Source: Cladobotryum mycophilum
Taxonomy: Eukaryota; Ascomycota; Sordariomycetes; Hypocreales; Hypocreaceae
Reading direction: 5' to 3'
Assembly: GCA_036429605.1 (NCBI GenBank)
Contig: CM071590.1
Location: forward strand, 3,100,001-3,164,000
Length of the DNA: 64,000 nucleotides
Part shown: positions 1 to 12,000 of the stretch, piece by piece
Position numbering within the stretch: position 1 is the first letter of the stretch
Layout of the letters: each line of letters begins with the position of its first letter
Program-made: the position numbers and the translations under genes
The notes under the pieces: generated by a model
Database searches by the model: none
What the model was told of the DNA's origin: nothing
What the model saw: the letters and a program-made list of their open reading frames with translations, nothing else

Positions 1-1881
1 GGCTGTGCAGTCCTACCTCACCTAAAGGGCTTAGTGGACTGCATCGGTCCAAATCTCAGTGATGAGCAGACCAAAGTAAGGACAGTTACCAGTCTTGCCA
101 TCGCCGCCTTGGCCGAAGCTTCCAACCCCTATGGTATTGAAAGTTTCGACGATATCCTGAACCCACTGTGGACCGGTGCCAGAAAGCAGCGAGGAAAGGG
201 TTTGGCAGGTTTCCTCAAGGCAGTGGGATACATCATCCCCCTCATGGACGAAGAATATGCCAACTACTATACCAGTCAGATTATGGAGATCCTGCTCCGA
301 GAATTCTCATCCCCAGATGAGGAGATGAAGAAGGTTGTGCTCAAGGTAATATCACAGTGTGCAGGGACCGAAGGTGTCACTGCAGGCTACCTTAAGGAAC
401 ATGTCTTGGACGAGTTCTTCAAGAGCTTCTGGGTACGGCGAATGGCCCTGGATAAACGCAATTACAGACAGGTCGTTGAGACCACCGTCGACATTGGCCA
501 GAAGGTCGGAGTGAGTGAAATTCTGGAGAGGATAGTCAACAACCTAAAGGACGAGAGCGAGGCCTACCGAAAGATGACTGTCGAGACGGTGGAGAAGATC
601 GTGGCCAGTCTCGGCGCTGCAGATATCGGCGAGCGTCTCGAGGAGCGCTTGGTTGACGGTATCTTGCATGCATTCCAGGAACAGAGCGTCGAGGACATTG
701 TCATGCTCAACGGCTTCGGCTCAGTGGTGAACGCCTTGGGAACACGATGCAAGCCCTACCTACCACAGATTGTCAGTACAATCCTCTGGCGGTTGAACAA
801 CAAGTCAGCTACTGTTCGTCAGCAAGCCGCCGATCTCATTTCCCGCATCGCCATGGTCATGAAGCAGTGTGGCGAAGATGCGCTCATGGGCAAGCTGGGC
901 ATCGTCCTTTACGAATACCTTGGTGAAGAATACCCCGAGGTCCTCGGTTCAATCCTCGGTGCCCTGCGATCCATTGTTACGGTCGTCGGTATCGCCCAGA
1001 TGCAGCCCCCCATCAAGGATCTGCTGCCTCGACTTACCCCTATTCTGCGAAATCGTCACGAGAAGGTGCAGGAAAACACCATCGACCTGGTCGGCCGTAT
1101 TGCGGATCGCGGTCCGGAGAGCGTCAATGCCAGAGAATGGATGCGAATTTGCTTCGAGCTGCTCGACATGCTCAAGGCGCACAAGAAGGGTATCAGGCGA
1201 GCAGCCAACAACACTTTTGGTTTCATCGCCAAAGCTATTGGTCCGCAGGATGTCTTGGCTACCCTCTTGAACAATTTGAGGGTGCAGGAGCGTCAGTCCC
1301 GTGTCAACACCGCTGTCGCCATTGGTATTGTGGCGGAGACTTGCGCGCCGTTTACCGTTCTCCCCGCTCTCATGAATGAGTACCGCGTTCCCGAGCTCAA
1401 CGTACAGAACGGTGTGCTCAAATCGCTGTCTTTCCTCTTTGAGTACATTGGCGAAATGGCCAAGGACTACGTCTATGCCGTGACTCCCCTTCTCGAAGAC
1501 GCTCTCACCGACCGAGATCAGGTCCATCGCCAGACCGCCGCCTCCGTCGTCAAGCACATTGCCCTAGGCGTCGTCGGTCTCGGCTGCGAGGACGCCATGA
1601 TCCATCTACTCAACCTCCTGTATCCCAACCTATTCGAGACCAGTCCGCACGTCATTGACAGAATCATCGAGGCCATCGAGGCCATTCGCGTCGCCGCCGG
1701 TCCCGGCCTGGTGCTCAACTACGTCTGGGCCGGTCTCTTCCACCCCGCCAGGAAAGTCAGAACACCGTATTGGCGACTGTACAACGACGCGTACGTAGCG
1801 GCAGCGGATGCCATGGTACCCTACTATCCAAATCTAGAGGAGGATAACATGGACAGGCCAGAACTGGCTATTGTGCTATAG
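1..1881 (+). CDS. HSH155: Splicing factor 3B subunit 1 (SF3B1/Hsh155), C-terminal part
   Basis: The reading frame is open from base 1, so the gene starts outside the window; 626 residues are present, about the C-terminal half of a protein that is about 1300 residues in human. The protein is the HEAT-repeat scaffold of the U2 snRNP SF3b complex, which clamps the branch-site duplex during spliceosome assembly in the nucleus. The sequence follows SF3B1 closely throughout, for example REWMRICFELL, VPELNVQNGVLKSLSFLFEY and the FHPARKVR segment near the end. The DEQTKVRT segment (codon AAA at 73-75) carries the lysine equivalent to human K700, the site often mutated in human myeloid disease; it is unchanged here. 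No intron is needed in the visible part. Stop TAG at 1879-1881. The family call is secure; the N-terminal half cannot be judged. Confidence 0.96.
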   Translation, partial: GCAVLPHLKGLVDCIGPNLSDEQTKVRTVTSLAIAALAEASNPYGIESFDDILNPLWTGARKQRGKGLAGFLKAVGYIIPLMDEEYANYYTSQIMEILLREFSSPDEEMKKVVLKVISQCAGTEGVTAGYLKEHVLDEFFKSFWVRRMALDKRNYRQVVETTVDIGQKVGVSEILERIVNNLKDESEAYRKMTVETVEKIVASLGAADIGERLEERLVDGILHAFQEQSVEDIVMLNGFGSVVNALGTRCKPYLPQIVSTILWRLNNKSATVRQQAADLISRIAMVMKQCGEDALMGKLGIVLYEYLGEEYPEVLGSILGALRSIVTVVGIAQMQPPIKDLLPRLTPILRNRHEKVQENTIDLVGRIADRGPESVNAREWMRICFELLDMLKAHKKGIRRAANNTFGFIAKAIGPQDVLATLLNNLRVQERQSRVNTAVAIGIVAETCAPFTVLPALMNEYRVPELNVQNGVLKSLSFLFEYIGEMAKDYVYAVTPLLEDALTDRDQVHRQTAASVVKHIALGVVGLGCEDAMIHLLNLLYPNLFETSPHVIDRIIEAIEAIRVAAGPGLVLNYVWAGLFHPARKVRTPYWRLYNDAYVAAADAMVPYYPNLEEDNMDRPELAIVL

Positions 1882-2291
1882 TAGAAGGCGCGGGAAGCAA
1901 GATGACCCGCGAGGGGGGAGATTGGGAAATGAAAGGGGGAAGGGGAAGGGGAGGGGAGGGCACACACAAAAAAAGAGATAATGTTTGCAATCGCGGGATT
2001 TTGTTTTTGTTTTTGGGAACGTTGCAAAGTTCTGGAGTGGGCTTTATTCTAATGCTGTAGAGTGAGGAAATGGGTAGCATGCGAATTGGCGTTTTGCTAG
2101 ATCATTGAAAAGCAACATGTATTCTATATGTATGAAGTCTTCTTGGATATCCTGCCCGTTGGTTTCCCCATATATGGTGATATTCTAAATACCGCATCTT
2201 GAAACCATATAACACTCCTTTGTTGCTTGAAGATGTTACCATAAATGTAGAAGAGCAACCTTTATTCACAGTAGTATTTCCATATTCCCTT

Positions 2292-2327
2292 TCTCTCTCT
2301 CTCTCTCTCTCTCAGACACACACACAC
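2292..2327. repeat. (TC)11 followed by (AC)6 microsatellite
   Basis: A TC dinucleotide run at 2292-2313 is followed at once by an AC run at 2316-2327, about 410 bp downstream of the HSH155 stop. Confidence 0.9.
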
Positions 2328-5300
2328 ATGCACATACATACACGCAAATAACAACGTTATTACTGCCCATCCGGGGCAAATTCCTCGCGTGATCTAGCAC
2401 ACATGCAGACTCCCGAGCCGGCTTCCCAGACCGTCCCAGCTCCCAAAAGCCCAACCAGCCCTTGAGGCTCAACATTGAACCTGTAAGAAGCCGTAAACCA
2501 CTTCTCCCTTCCCGCAGCTTTCACATGTTCCCACGGTGTCATTTGTGACAAAGCCTCTCCATAGAAGTACATGTTTGACCCCCCTTGAATCCTGATCCTG
2601 CAATCCGATGCACAACCAGGCATTCCAAATCGTCATAAGCTTCACGATTACGTCCCCCCCTCAAATCCGAAAAAGAAGTCATGGAACCCGCTTTGACCCC
2701 CCGTATGAGGTCATCACCAAGTGCCGACCTGCCCAAACCGTCACATCGGCCCGCCAACACATCAAAAACAACGATCGTACAGGGTAGACCCGAAACGTCA
2801 TATTTTGAGTCCTTGTTCCAAGAAAAAAGACCCCATGCATACAAAGTAAATGAATGGTCTTGCTCATTTTCCCCATTCCCCATTCCCCGGAGAATCAATA
2901 AAGAATGGGAATTTAAGAAAAAATCGTAGACGTCACAGGTAACCCACCCGCCCTACTATACCCTATGTAGGGCGCAAAGACGCATGCACGCCTGGCTGGC
3001 TCTGTCTTTCAACTCAGGTTTTTTTTTTGTCTCACTCACAGTTTGCCATGTCTCGGCCCATCACTGGTCAAACCGTCTGCGCACATGAAAAAATTAATAA
3101 TAACAGAGGACGCATTTCCTAAGTGCCCTTGTCGCATAATCGCTATCTTATTAGGCGACGGTTATTTTCTTCTCCACCAGGCCACCCTCCCTACAGCAGC
3201 CTGGTGACAGTTGGCTCCAAACATGCAGTAGCGTATAGAGCGGAGTCCCTAGGAAGAAGCCTTTTCTTGACAGAAGTCCACATAGACAACATGGTTGGGA
3301 GATTACAAGAGAGATAAAGTTGAATATACACGGCAAAGCACCGCTTCAGCCAGGGATGACCCACGCGGGAGGTGGTAGGATGGATGAATAGTACAATCGC
3401 GATGCGAAGAGCGTCAAGCCAGACCAACACAAGCGTTGGTCGTCCAAAGTACCAAAGCTCAGTGCTTGCGCGCTGTGGCATGCTCGATACCTTAGTATCC
3501 AGGCTGAGAGACAATGTTGCCAACCATGCCGTCATCGAAGGGAGTGGTCAAGAACAGTATTGACTTGTTCCAAGGTAAAGCGCGCATGCATGTATTGGAT
3601 GCGCTGCAAAACATCGGCGCTCTGCTACCTTCTCCCGTGTGAAATGAGACAAAAATGTCATTCAATATCGTGGCTAAAGCCAACAGTTGAAACTCCACGA
3701 CCCTGGAATGTAACTTCTTGGTGGAGGAACCAACCGATGGAGTTCTGTGGATGAAGAGTTTCAACTTGAGACGCCCCCTTCTGTGCGAACTGTGCCGGCC
3801 CAAATTGGACGACGAACAACAACCAACGTCCCGAGGCGCCACGAGATGATGGCTTCATCTCGGAGACTTGACAAAAAAGCGCTATCCCAGCGCCACGGCA
3901 GCGGAGAAATTGCTGGCGAGGCGCCAAGAAGAAATAACTAACCGTAATCACATAAGTTTTGTGACAACCCTAAAGCGATCGTGAAAGCAGAGAACGTTGC
4001 CTCCCGACTGGCTACTTCTAGATAGGATTCTGGCGGGCCGCCTCCGGAAGATAAAAAAAAACCAATTGAACGAGAAGAGGCGGCGCCCTGTCTCGGCGCG
4101 TCTGCGGGTGGATTAAAATGGGAGGGCTCCTGATGTGCCAGCCGTGAATGCGAAATGATATGTGCTGAAACTTTTGCATCTGGCTAGTCATTTGGAGCAG
4201 ACGACTAACTGAGAGCCGACACTCCCCTGACATCGCAGAGATAAACTTTTTTCACTGCAGCTGGCGAGACAATGATGAGTTGCCCCCTTTGCTGCTGTTT
4301 TTGATAGCTACCGGCTATGATTATTTGCGACAAACAGGACCGTTTGTAAGTCAGGTTGGCTATAAGCATTCCGTTATATCGGCCCGGCACTTGAGAAATA
4401 AATGAAATATATATTGTCCCAAAGTCATAGGATTCAAGCACACAGAGTAAGAAAGCGTAGGAAGACTTGACTTTGTGGCGTCGCGTATGCCAAGAAACTC
4501 GCCGCGCGGGAGATCCGCAAGATGATCGTTGTAGCCAGCGATAGCCGGTGTCATGATCGTCCGGCAGAAGATGTTAGAGTTTGTGCGTTGCCCTTAGCTG
4601 GGCAGCGTCGAAAGAGTGAGGCTATTACTGCAACATGTACGGATAGCATGCCTTTCTTGGGATTTTCCTCAGAAAAGGAACTTCAATGTGTGACTGTAGC
4701 GCCCACAAATGCGTGGGCAGCCAAGCGGAGAGGGATGGATCCCTGGTCCCCCGGTGCAAGACTGGGACCAAATCAGACGCCAGTTGACCATGCCTCGTAA
4801 TCCGTATTCTCTGCAAATATGTCTCGCTGCACTGTGTGCATTTGACTGCGTGCCTGCATAGCGTCGACTCGCGCTTCCTTACTTGCTGACATTTGGCATT
4901 ATGTGCAAACTGTCGTATTACAACAGTTCAGTACCAAAGTCATGTCGCAATGTACTCTTGGGCCGCTTGAGGCTGACCTTTTACTCTTTCTTTTTCATCT
5001 CTGGCTTCCCTTAATGCACTATTCCGTAGATTGATTGCTTTCCCAAAAGGGTATGCCGGTGGGCGGGCGACACCAGATTGGAAGAAGCGACACCCATGGG
5101 GGATTAAGCAAAAAGCATGAACGCACTTTTGTGCATTGCCACCTGAAGGCGTCTTTTGGAGAAATAATACCAAGCTAGATTACCGAAAGGCCCCTTTGTT
5201 CTGTGACTGCTTCCTTGCACCATGGCTTGTTGCTTGGTGGCATTCTTCGTTCCTCGTTCGTACGGAGTACACACAGAGTAATCAACAATGTGTATGCGCC

Positions 5301-8300
5301 CCAACCAGTGGCGTTGTCTTTCTCCCCAACGGAGCAAGGGGTAATAATGCGGGCTGAGTTAATGGCCAGGTTCTCCTCCAACCTAGCATGCCTCATGCAG
5401 GCCGGTCAACACTGCGTGCAGCTTTGACGTCATTGGTGGGAGGAAGGGTCGGCCTTTGGCCGAACATGCAATTTAGATTGAGTTTTGCTTCTTTATATTC
5501 TCCTCTGCGGCAGGGATGGAGGTTAGGAGAGAGGTTGAAAGGATGTTTGTTTGCCATGCAGCGATTGACTGATCCTGGTGGCTTGAAACTTTCGAGAATC
5601 CTCTGTATGGAAAAAGCAAGACAAGCATATCCTTCCGCAGACTCGCGTATGTACCGTACCTGAACTGTGCTGCATTAGGTTCGACGATAATCTTGGCTCC
5701 CCAACGGCGCAACGAAGGAAAAGATAATCTGGAGATCACAATCGTTGGCGATTTCTTCGCACGTGTTTGCTGATCGATCTCCCCACTGTCAATCACCCGT
5801 AGATATAAACTTCTAATAGCCGCGTCCACTCTTCTCTTTTGAACTGAAATTGAGCTCTCTGCTTCTGCGTTCCGCTATTCATTCTCGTTGTCTGAAGGTA
5901 GGAGCGTAGTGAGGGAGCACAGTACGAATGTACTCCGTATTCTTAGCGGTGAGCTGGACATTTTATCAGTCCGTTCACAAAGGAGTGGATTCGTCTTGGA
6001 GGTTTGTAGAGGCGTAATTGGTCCGTTCTTCTCCCTGCTGAGTTGTACGGAGTAAGCTCTACGTGGACGTCGTTATTTCGCAATGGCGTCCACATTGCTT
6101 CCAAACAAGCAATGCAGTTGACTCTGAATAGGAAGACACACGTAAGTTCCTTGCAGGTCATGCTTCGATGGATTGCGCGTCACTTCTTGGTATCAGCCAC
6201 CGCATACAATAAAGTTCTCCCGCGAAGGACGTGCGCCGCCACAGGAACGGCATCCATCCCGGCCGTCAATGATTTGCGTAGGCGCTCCGGCTTCTCTTCG
6301 CTGTAATTTCGACACAATAAGTATTCAAATAAGCCAACAATGAGCCACATTACACAACAAGCCAAGGCTTGTACGTTATGAATCCTGATTGCGAATATGC
6401 GCGTTTGGTCAGTCCCTGGTCAACACACAGATGAATGTTGTCGCGCGCGTTGTCCAACTGTTTGTCGGCCGCCCCATTGCTACTGCCGAGGAGGCCGTCT
6501 CCTGGCTCCCTTGCATTTCTTTCCTGGGGGATGCTGGTTGTTTCTGCGACGGACCCCCAGTTCATAAGACCTCGTTGGGTGGCTTCATTGTTTGCAGTAT
6601 CCACACCTCAAGCGAAGAAGCCCGCCCTGCTCATCTTCCCATGTTGAGGAGGTGCAAGTACTCTCATACAGTGTGCATTGTGTGTGAGCAGGTCAGCCCT
6701 TTTTTCAAGATGGCTAGGATTGTACATTGCAACCTTTAGAATAAGATGTGCTGCTAAAGACTCAATAATGAAATAATTCAACCGTAAATTGTTGAAAAGG
6801 TGAAGGATCGCCGATGCAAAATACAACCTGCATAACGCGCTATCAATCGGCAGATGTCTAAGCAGCTGCCGTTTTGGCATCTCTGATCGTCACGCCAACT
6901 AATCCGGGTATCTGATAGAATCTCATAATGATAGATACGTTTTGCCGTGGACTGGGTTCTCCGCCGAGGTGCGGGCTGCATACCTAGGTATCTGCATCCG
7001 AATTCTCCGCGTCACCTAAGCCGTGTATGGGAGATGGGCCTGTCAATTCAATCGCTCCCTAGTTGATCAGGGAAAGAGATTGGTGTGTCCCTCCCTGTAT
7101 GTGCGGGCTTGCATGTTCCAAGTTGAGCGGTCCTCAGTCATTCGTTGTTTACTCATATCCGATGGCTTCCGGCAGTAGAGATTCGAAGGGGTTGCGTCCC
7201 CAGTGAGCTGGCGCTGGTTTTTTGACTCAGGAAGACAGGCTGCGCTCTGCGTTGCGCTGAACGATGCTGCCCTTGCAACAAGAAGCATTCTCCGATTCGA
7301 TGACAGAAGCCCATTCCTTGCTCGTAGTTGTGGATGATGGCCCACCCATTCGAGAAGCGAGGGGTCCTAGTTGAGATGGCGCGTTTCAAGTGTCCCATTC
7401 TGGCTTACTGCCTCCACAACGCTCCCAGGTTGTCGGTTCATGGGAGACATTGTCTTGTCGTCGGTGCCCTGTATGTGCTCATCCCAGCATGGTCTCACGG
7501 GCATCACATATGCGTGCCGAGATTAGACTTGTCTGGGTAATCAATGCTTTTTCTTGAAGCAATCCTTGGGGTTTGTGTAAGAGTAGATGGCTATCACGTT
7601 ATTTCAGTGGACGAAAGAGAGGATGTGGTCAGAATGGTATGCAAGGAGAAAATATTACATCCATGTACCTGTATGCATGTAATTGGTAGGAGTGCCTCCA
7701 ATTATTGTTGATACTGTGTGATAACTGGGCGTGCGACAACAGGGAGGCGCCTGCCATACTGGTGCCAGTGCTACTTGCCCAACCAGTCCAGCCCACCAGT
7801 CTACTAAATTTCAAGGCTTCTCACTCATCACAATTTTTTGTTTGTTATATGGCAGGTGAGCAATTGACATGGAGATAATTTCGCTGGAATCACATTATCA
7901 AATATCAGCAGTCACACAAGTCCTAAGATCCCGGGAATATGTGATACTACGCTTATATCCCGAACCAAAACTCTCATGTTATGAATTGCTTATGAATTCA
8001 AGCTTATGCCGTAGGTCTGTTTGAGAAGGACACACCACTCCATGCCCAAGTACCTTGCTCACGGGTAGCACAATATGTCCAAGCAAGGGATGGAAAATGA
8101 ACACGGGAATGCTGAATATGGCCGCCAAATTCGTATCCATTGTTTCTCTTGACTTTCAATGTTTCTGACAATTCATTTCATTTATCTCTGTTTATTCCTC
8201 ATCTTCTATTACTAATGTTACAATAATATCTTACCATAAGCTCTAACCTTGTATCTTATTTCTCCCGCCTGCCAAGTAGAGAAGCATTATAGAGGCGTGA

Positions 8301-9740
8301 CCAAGCCGTCAGGCACTGGAGACTAAACTCTTTGGATAATATTGTATTGCCACCGATTGAATTTCAACGTCACGATGAGGCGTATCTTAACCCCAGGCAT
8401 TCCCCTTGACTTTGTTTTTCAAAGGTCCATTCAGTGGAAGGATCCAACAAACGTTGAGCCGTCTTATGTTGAACAGGTTACTGGAGGTAGGGGAAGTTTT
8501 TGGGACGCCATTTACAAAAGTCCAGCCACAAGCCAAATGGGGTGCGCCAAATGGAGGTGGCAGCGACCGCCACAGTGGAAGGGGCTTCTACTAAGTTGAC
8601 CTAGCGAGAGGACAAGCAGCCTGAACTTGGAAATTAGCGCATTGGGGGTGGTAAGAACGGTGGAGCTCCCATCAACCCGGTTTTTCCTTTGGTTGAATGG
8701 CTTGCCGGATCCGCTGAAACTAACACTGAGTTTTTGTGGGAAGACAGTCTTTCTTTGCTTATTGGGTAGAATGATAGGTAGGGATGGATGGCATGAGGTA
8801 CTCTGTACACTGTATTAATTAATCTATTCATCTCATTCCTCATTTTCGTTCTCGTGTTGCGGTGGTGCGGTGGTGGTGCTGGTATGGATGCCTTGCTTTT
8901 TCGCTGGTGCCTGTTGTGCTGAAGGGGGAGAAGGAAAAAAAAAAAAAGGGCCTTTAGTGCGCCTAAGCCCTTCTAAGATTGCCTAGAAAAGCAATCCGAG
9001 GCTCAGATTGAACTCGGGTTGTGACTTTATTCCCGGTAGAAAAAAAAATCAAAATCTGTCTGTTTCATCCTTCTGGTTCAGCGCCACAGCTCAGCGTCCC
9101 CCCGTCAGCGAGAGCCCCAAGCACTTTACCTCTGGCCTTCAGGTGCCTGTTACAGTGCATCATGTACCCCGTGCCTTAGCACTAAGCTGAGTGTGCTGCT
9201 CACTGACCCAAGGATATTGCAGGTAGTACCTACAAGTACGTACATACTTGTACTTGATGCGAGTAATGGATGGCCTGAGGCTCCAAAACGGGCACACTTG
9301 CATGTAGATATGAATATTAGTATTTTGCTGCATTCAGTGTACAAGACACAATACGTACTGTGCAATATTCCTGGTCTGTTATGTGCTCTGTGCTCAAAGT
9401 AGGAAATGTTAGGATACACCTCAGCGAATGAAACATCTCACTAAGAGCTGCTTGTCGCCCCAAAAAAGAGACGGAAGAAGCGACTGCAGCCGCAAGCGTA
9501 CGAATGAGCCAACCATGATGGTCATCTCTCAGTACGTCAGTGGAGTTTTTTCTTTCTCTCTCTTTCATCCATGACTTCTCCCTTCAGCCAACCACCTCGT
9601 TTGGCCACCCCAAAAAGAAGTTTTAAAACAATCCATGAGCAGCCAGCTAAACTGCTTGTAGACACGTCTTTCCAGCTGTCTTCTCCCGGACGCCACTGGA
9701 ACCTTGTACGCCATTGGTGGTGACTTGACATCCAGCCAAA

Positions 9741-9763
9741 CCAGCACCAGCACCAGCACCAGC
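9741..9763. repeat. CCAGCA hexanucleotide repeat, about 3.8 copies
   Basis: Consecutive CCAGCA units in the non-coding region upstream of flbC. Confidence 0.75.
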
Positions 9764-11314
9764 CTTGCCAGCCCGTTCAAGCCGTTCCAAGGGACGTCGT
9801 CTTAGCGTTGGAGCGTACAGTAAGAGGCGTTGGACCTAACAGGGGACAAGGTCCATTGCATTGCATGGGGTGGAAGGGGAAGAAAATTCAAAAAAGAAAA
9901 AGAAAACAACTTGATACAGTTGAGGCATTGTGACTTTGTTTAGTTGTTTGGTCATGAGACAAATGTAACTTTCGGGGTCCAATTATCAAAAAGAAATATA
10001 TGGATAGCAGCTGATGTGAAGAAATGAGCAAGGCATACACGTGCCTTTGGACACGATTAACATTCTTTACCGTGAATCAAAAGCATGGAGACAATTTAAC
10101 ATTGTATGGGGTACATGCACTGGGTACGTACCGTCTTCGTCGCAACAAAAGGAATTTCCAAGATTCTTGTGCAATCTCCCAAAAATTATGACCATTTCGC
10201 TGCATTGTTGTGGGGATGGTGCTTCTGCCTCTTCTTCTCTTATGCGATTACCGCTGCTACTGTTACTGCTACTGCTGCTGCACTGTAACGGCTAGCGGAT
10301 GCCTCCGCACTCACTCAATCTTTGGGTTCCTGCTGCCGAGATACAAGTTCTTCCGTCAGTGTGTTTTACTTCCCCGTTCGGGCAAAGACACGACACAAGC
10401 AGGACCTGAACTGCAGCGCTGTCTGTCTCATCAGCACATGGAACGGGTGCCAGGAATGGGGAACACACACAAGTCGTCGTGAGCTTGGCGCGGGGAATAA
10501 TGACGGTGGAGGCGAGGACTTGGCTTGGCTTGGCTTGCGACGACGGTTCAAGCTTGTTTGTGGAGGCTCTTCTTTTTTTTCAAGATGAGTGAGATCCACC
10601 AACAAAAAAAGAGGAGCGAGTCAATTTGAACAACCTACGTCAGTTTTCAACAAACCTCCATCAGGAAGAGCACTATAACCTGTCTCTATTTAGCATTAAC
10701 TAGAGATAGGGAACACACGACAGACGGACGTACATTCTGTTTGGCGCCCAGCGCTTCATTGAGTCCTACCTCGAAGGTTTTCGTAGGCTCTGGTACTGTC
10801 GTACTGCTGTACCTACTTGACCGGCTGCCCCCCTCCCTCCCCTTCTCCCCGCCTACGCACTGTCTAAACACTCAACCAGTCTTATTGCAGGAACAGCATG
10901 AGTGCATGCAGACATGCATTATTTTATTGTGGGTATGTGAATATGTGATGGAGTAGGTATGCACATGCGTGCGTTGCTGGCTTCTTGTCTCGGGGCTCCG
11001 CTCCGCCTGGCTGATGTACTTGTATTTGCTGCTGCTTTTTGAGGCCCCCTCCCCCTTCTTCTTTTTTTCTGTGTTGTGGTGCGCTGTGTTGCGCTTTGCA
11101 TCTGCTTGTCTCTCATTCATTCTAGCTGGTCCCCACCATCCCGGACGACGTCGACGCCGCCGTGTTTGGCCCCCCTGGTCTGCCGAGGGAGCCTTTACGT
11201 CAGGGGCTGCAACTGCGTCGACGCCCCGGCCGTCCGCCGCTCAACGCTTCGACCCACCGGCCCGGCTTTGCTTATGACGCTGCCACCCAGTGACCACAGC
11301 TTCTCCGTGTTCCG

Positions 11315-11329
11315 TACGGAGTACTCCGT
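11315..11329. repeat. Palindromic fusion of the TACGGAGTA / TACTCCGTA motif
   Basis: Bases 11316-11329 read ACGGAGTACTCCGT, a perfect 14-bp palindrome made by joining TACGGAGTA to its reverse complement. Single copies of the motif lie at 5261-5270, 5931-5940, 6046-6054, 11588-11596 and 22315-22324, all in the flbC desert. It could be a dimeric protein-binding site or a repeat remnant; no binding factor is assigned. Confidence 0.6.
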
Positions 11330-11764
11330 GCGCAGAGGGTTGAAGACGACGAGTGCTAAGTCAGTACCCGTGGCTGTTGCAGAGAAGGGGAGGTGATATT
11401 TCGCCAAAGAGAGAGATTCCCTGAGAAACAAATATCATTCGTTCAAGAATGTTTGAATTTTACTTTTCGAGAGGTATGAGTTATTTTGGGATAAAGAGTA
11501 CACATTGCTTACACATACAGTGTATGCTGCACCACATCATTTGTACCCGCCCTAACACTTGACACATCCTTGCGGCTACTCGGTTTGTACTCCGTATGAA
11601 GTAAGAGGAGGGGAGGAGAAGGCAGACCTCCTCCTCGTATGTACGTATACGTAACGTACGTGACACCCACACAAGCCAGGTCGGGCCAAATCAAAGGGTC
11701 AAATCAAAACCATCCATCCATCCATCATTACCATACCATTACCATCCCATACCACACACACCAC

Positions 11765-11802
11765 CCACACCACACCACACCACACCACACCACACCACAC
11801 CA
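11765..11802. repeat. (CCACA)n pentanucleotide repeat, about 7.6 copies
   Basis: Seven exact CCACA units from 11765 to 11799 and a partial eighth, about 2.2 kb upstream of the flbC start codon. Confidence 0.9.
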
Positions 11803-12000
11803 TACCCGGCTTGCAGCTTGCCCTGATCCGATATGGTAAGCCACCCAACTCACCCTCAAGGTCAAGGCAGCGTTGCTCCTTCAAGCTTCGTCCCCCCAGT
11901 CACCTGCTCTGGATAGGATGTGTGTGTTTTTGTTTCCCGCTCGGCTACCGGTAGAACATGGTCAAATTTCCTTGTTTTTAATTTATTTATTATTGATGCT

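Larger units (their letters stand above)
1882..12000. other. Gene desert between HSH155 and flbC, distal part
   Basis: No open frame in these 10.1 kb shows a recognisable domain, a good start with a splice pattern, or sustained codon bias. The first few hundred bases are probably the HSH155 3' UTR and terminator. The rest has mixed composition with scattered simple repeats and four copies of TACGGAGTA/TACTCCGTA (5261, 5931, 6046, 11588) plus one palindromic fusion of the two orientations (11315). I saw no terminal repeats, no transposase or reverse-transcriptase fragments and no tRNA. It may hold distal regulatory DNA for flbC, non-coding transcripts, or strongly decayed elements; sequence alone does not decide. 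Confidence 0.6.

Noticed and set aside
2360..2898. Overlapping minus-strand frames after HSH155
   Set aside because: No domain, no consistent splice model; probably chance.
3000..9000. Possible decayed transposon in the upstream desert
   Set aside because: No terminal repeats, target-site duplications or enzyme fragments visible; a repeat-library search would be needed to test this.
9000..9025. GTTCAATC-like string (minus strand) resembling a tRNA T-loop
   Set aside because: No complementary T-stem, no acceptor stem and no A box at the right distance.
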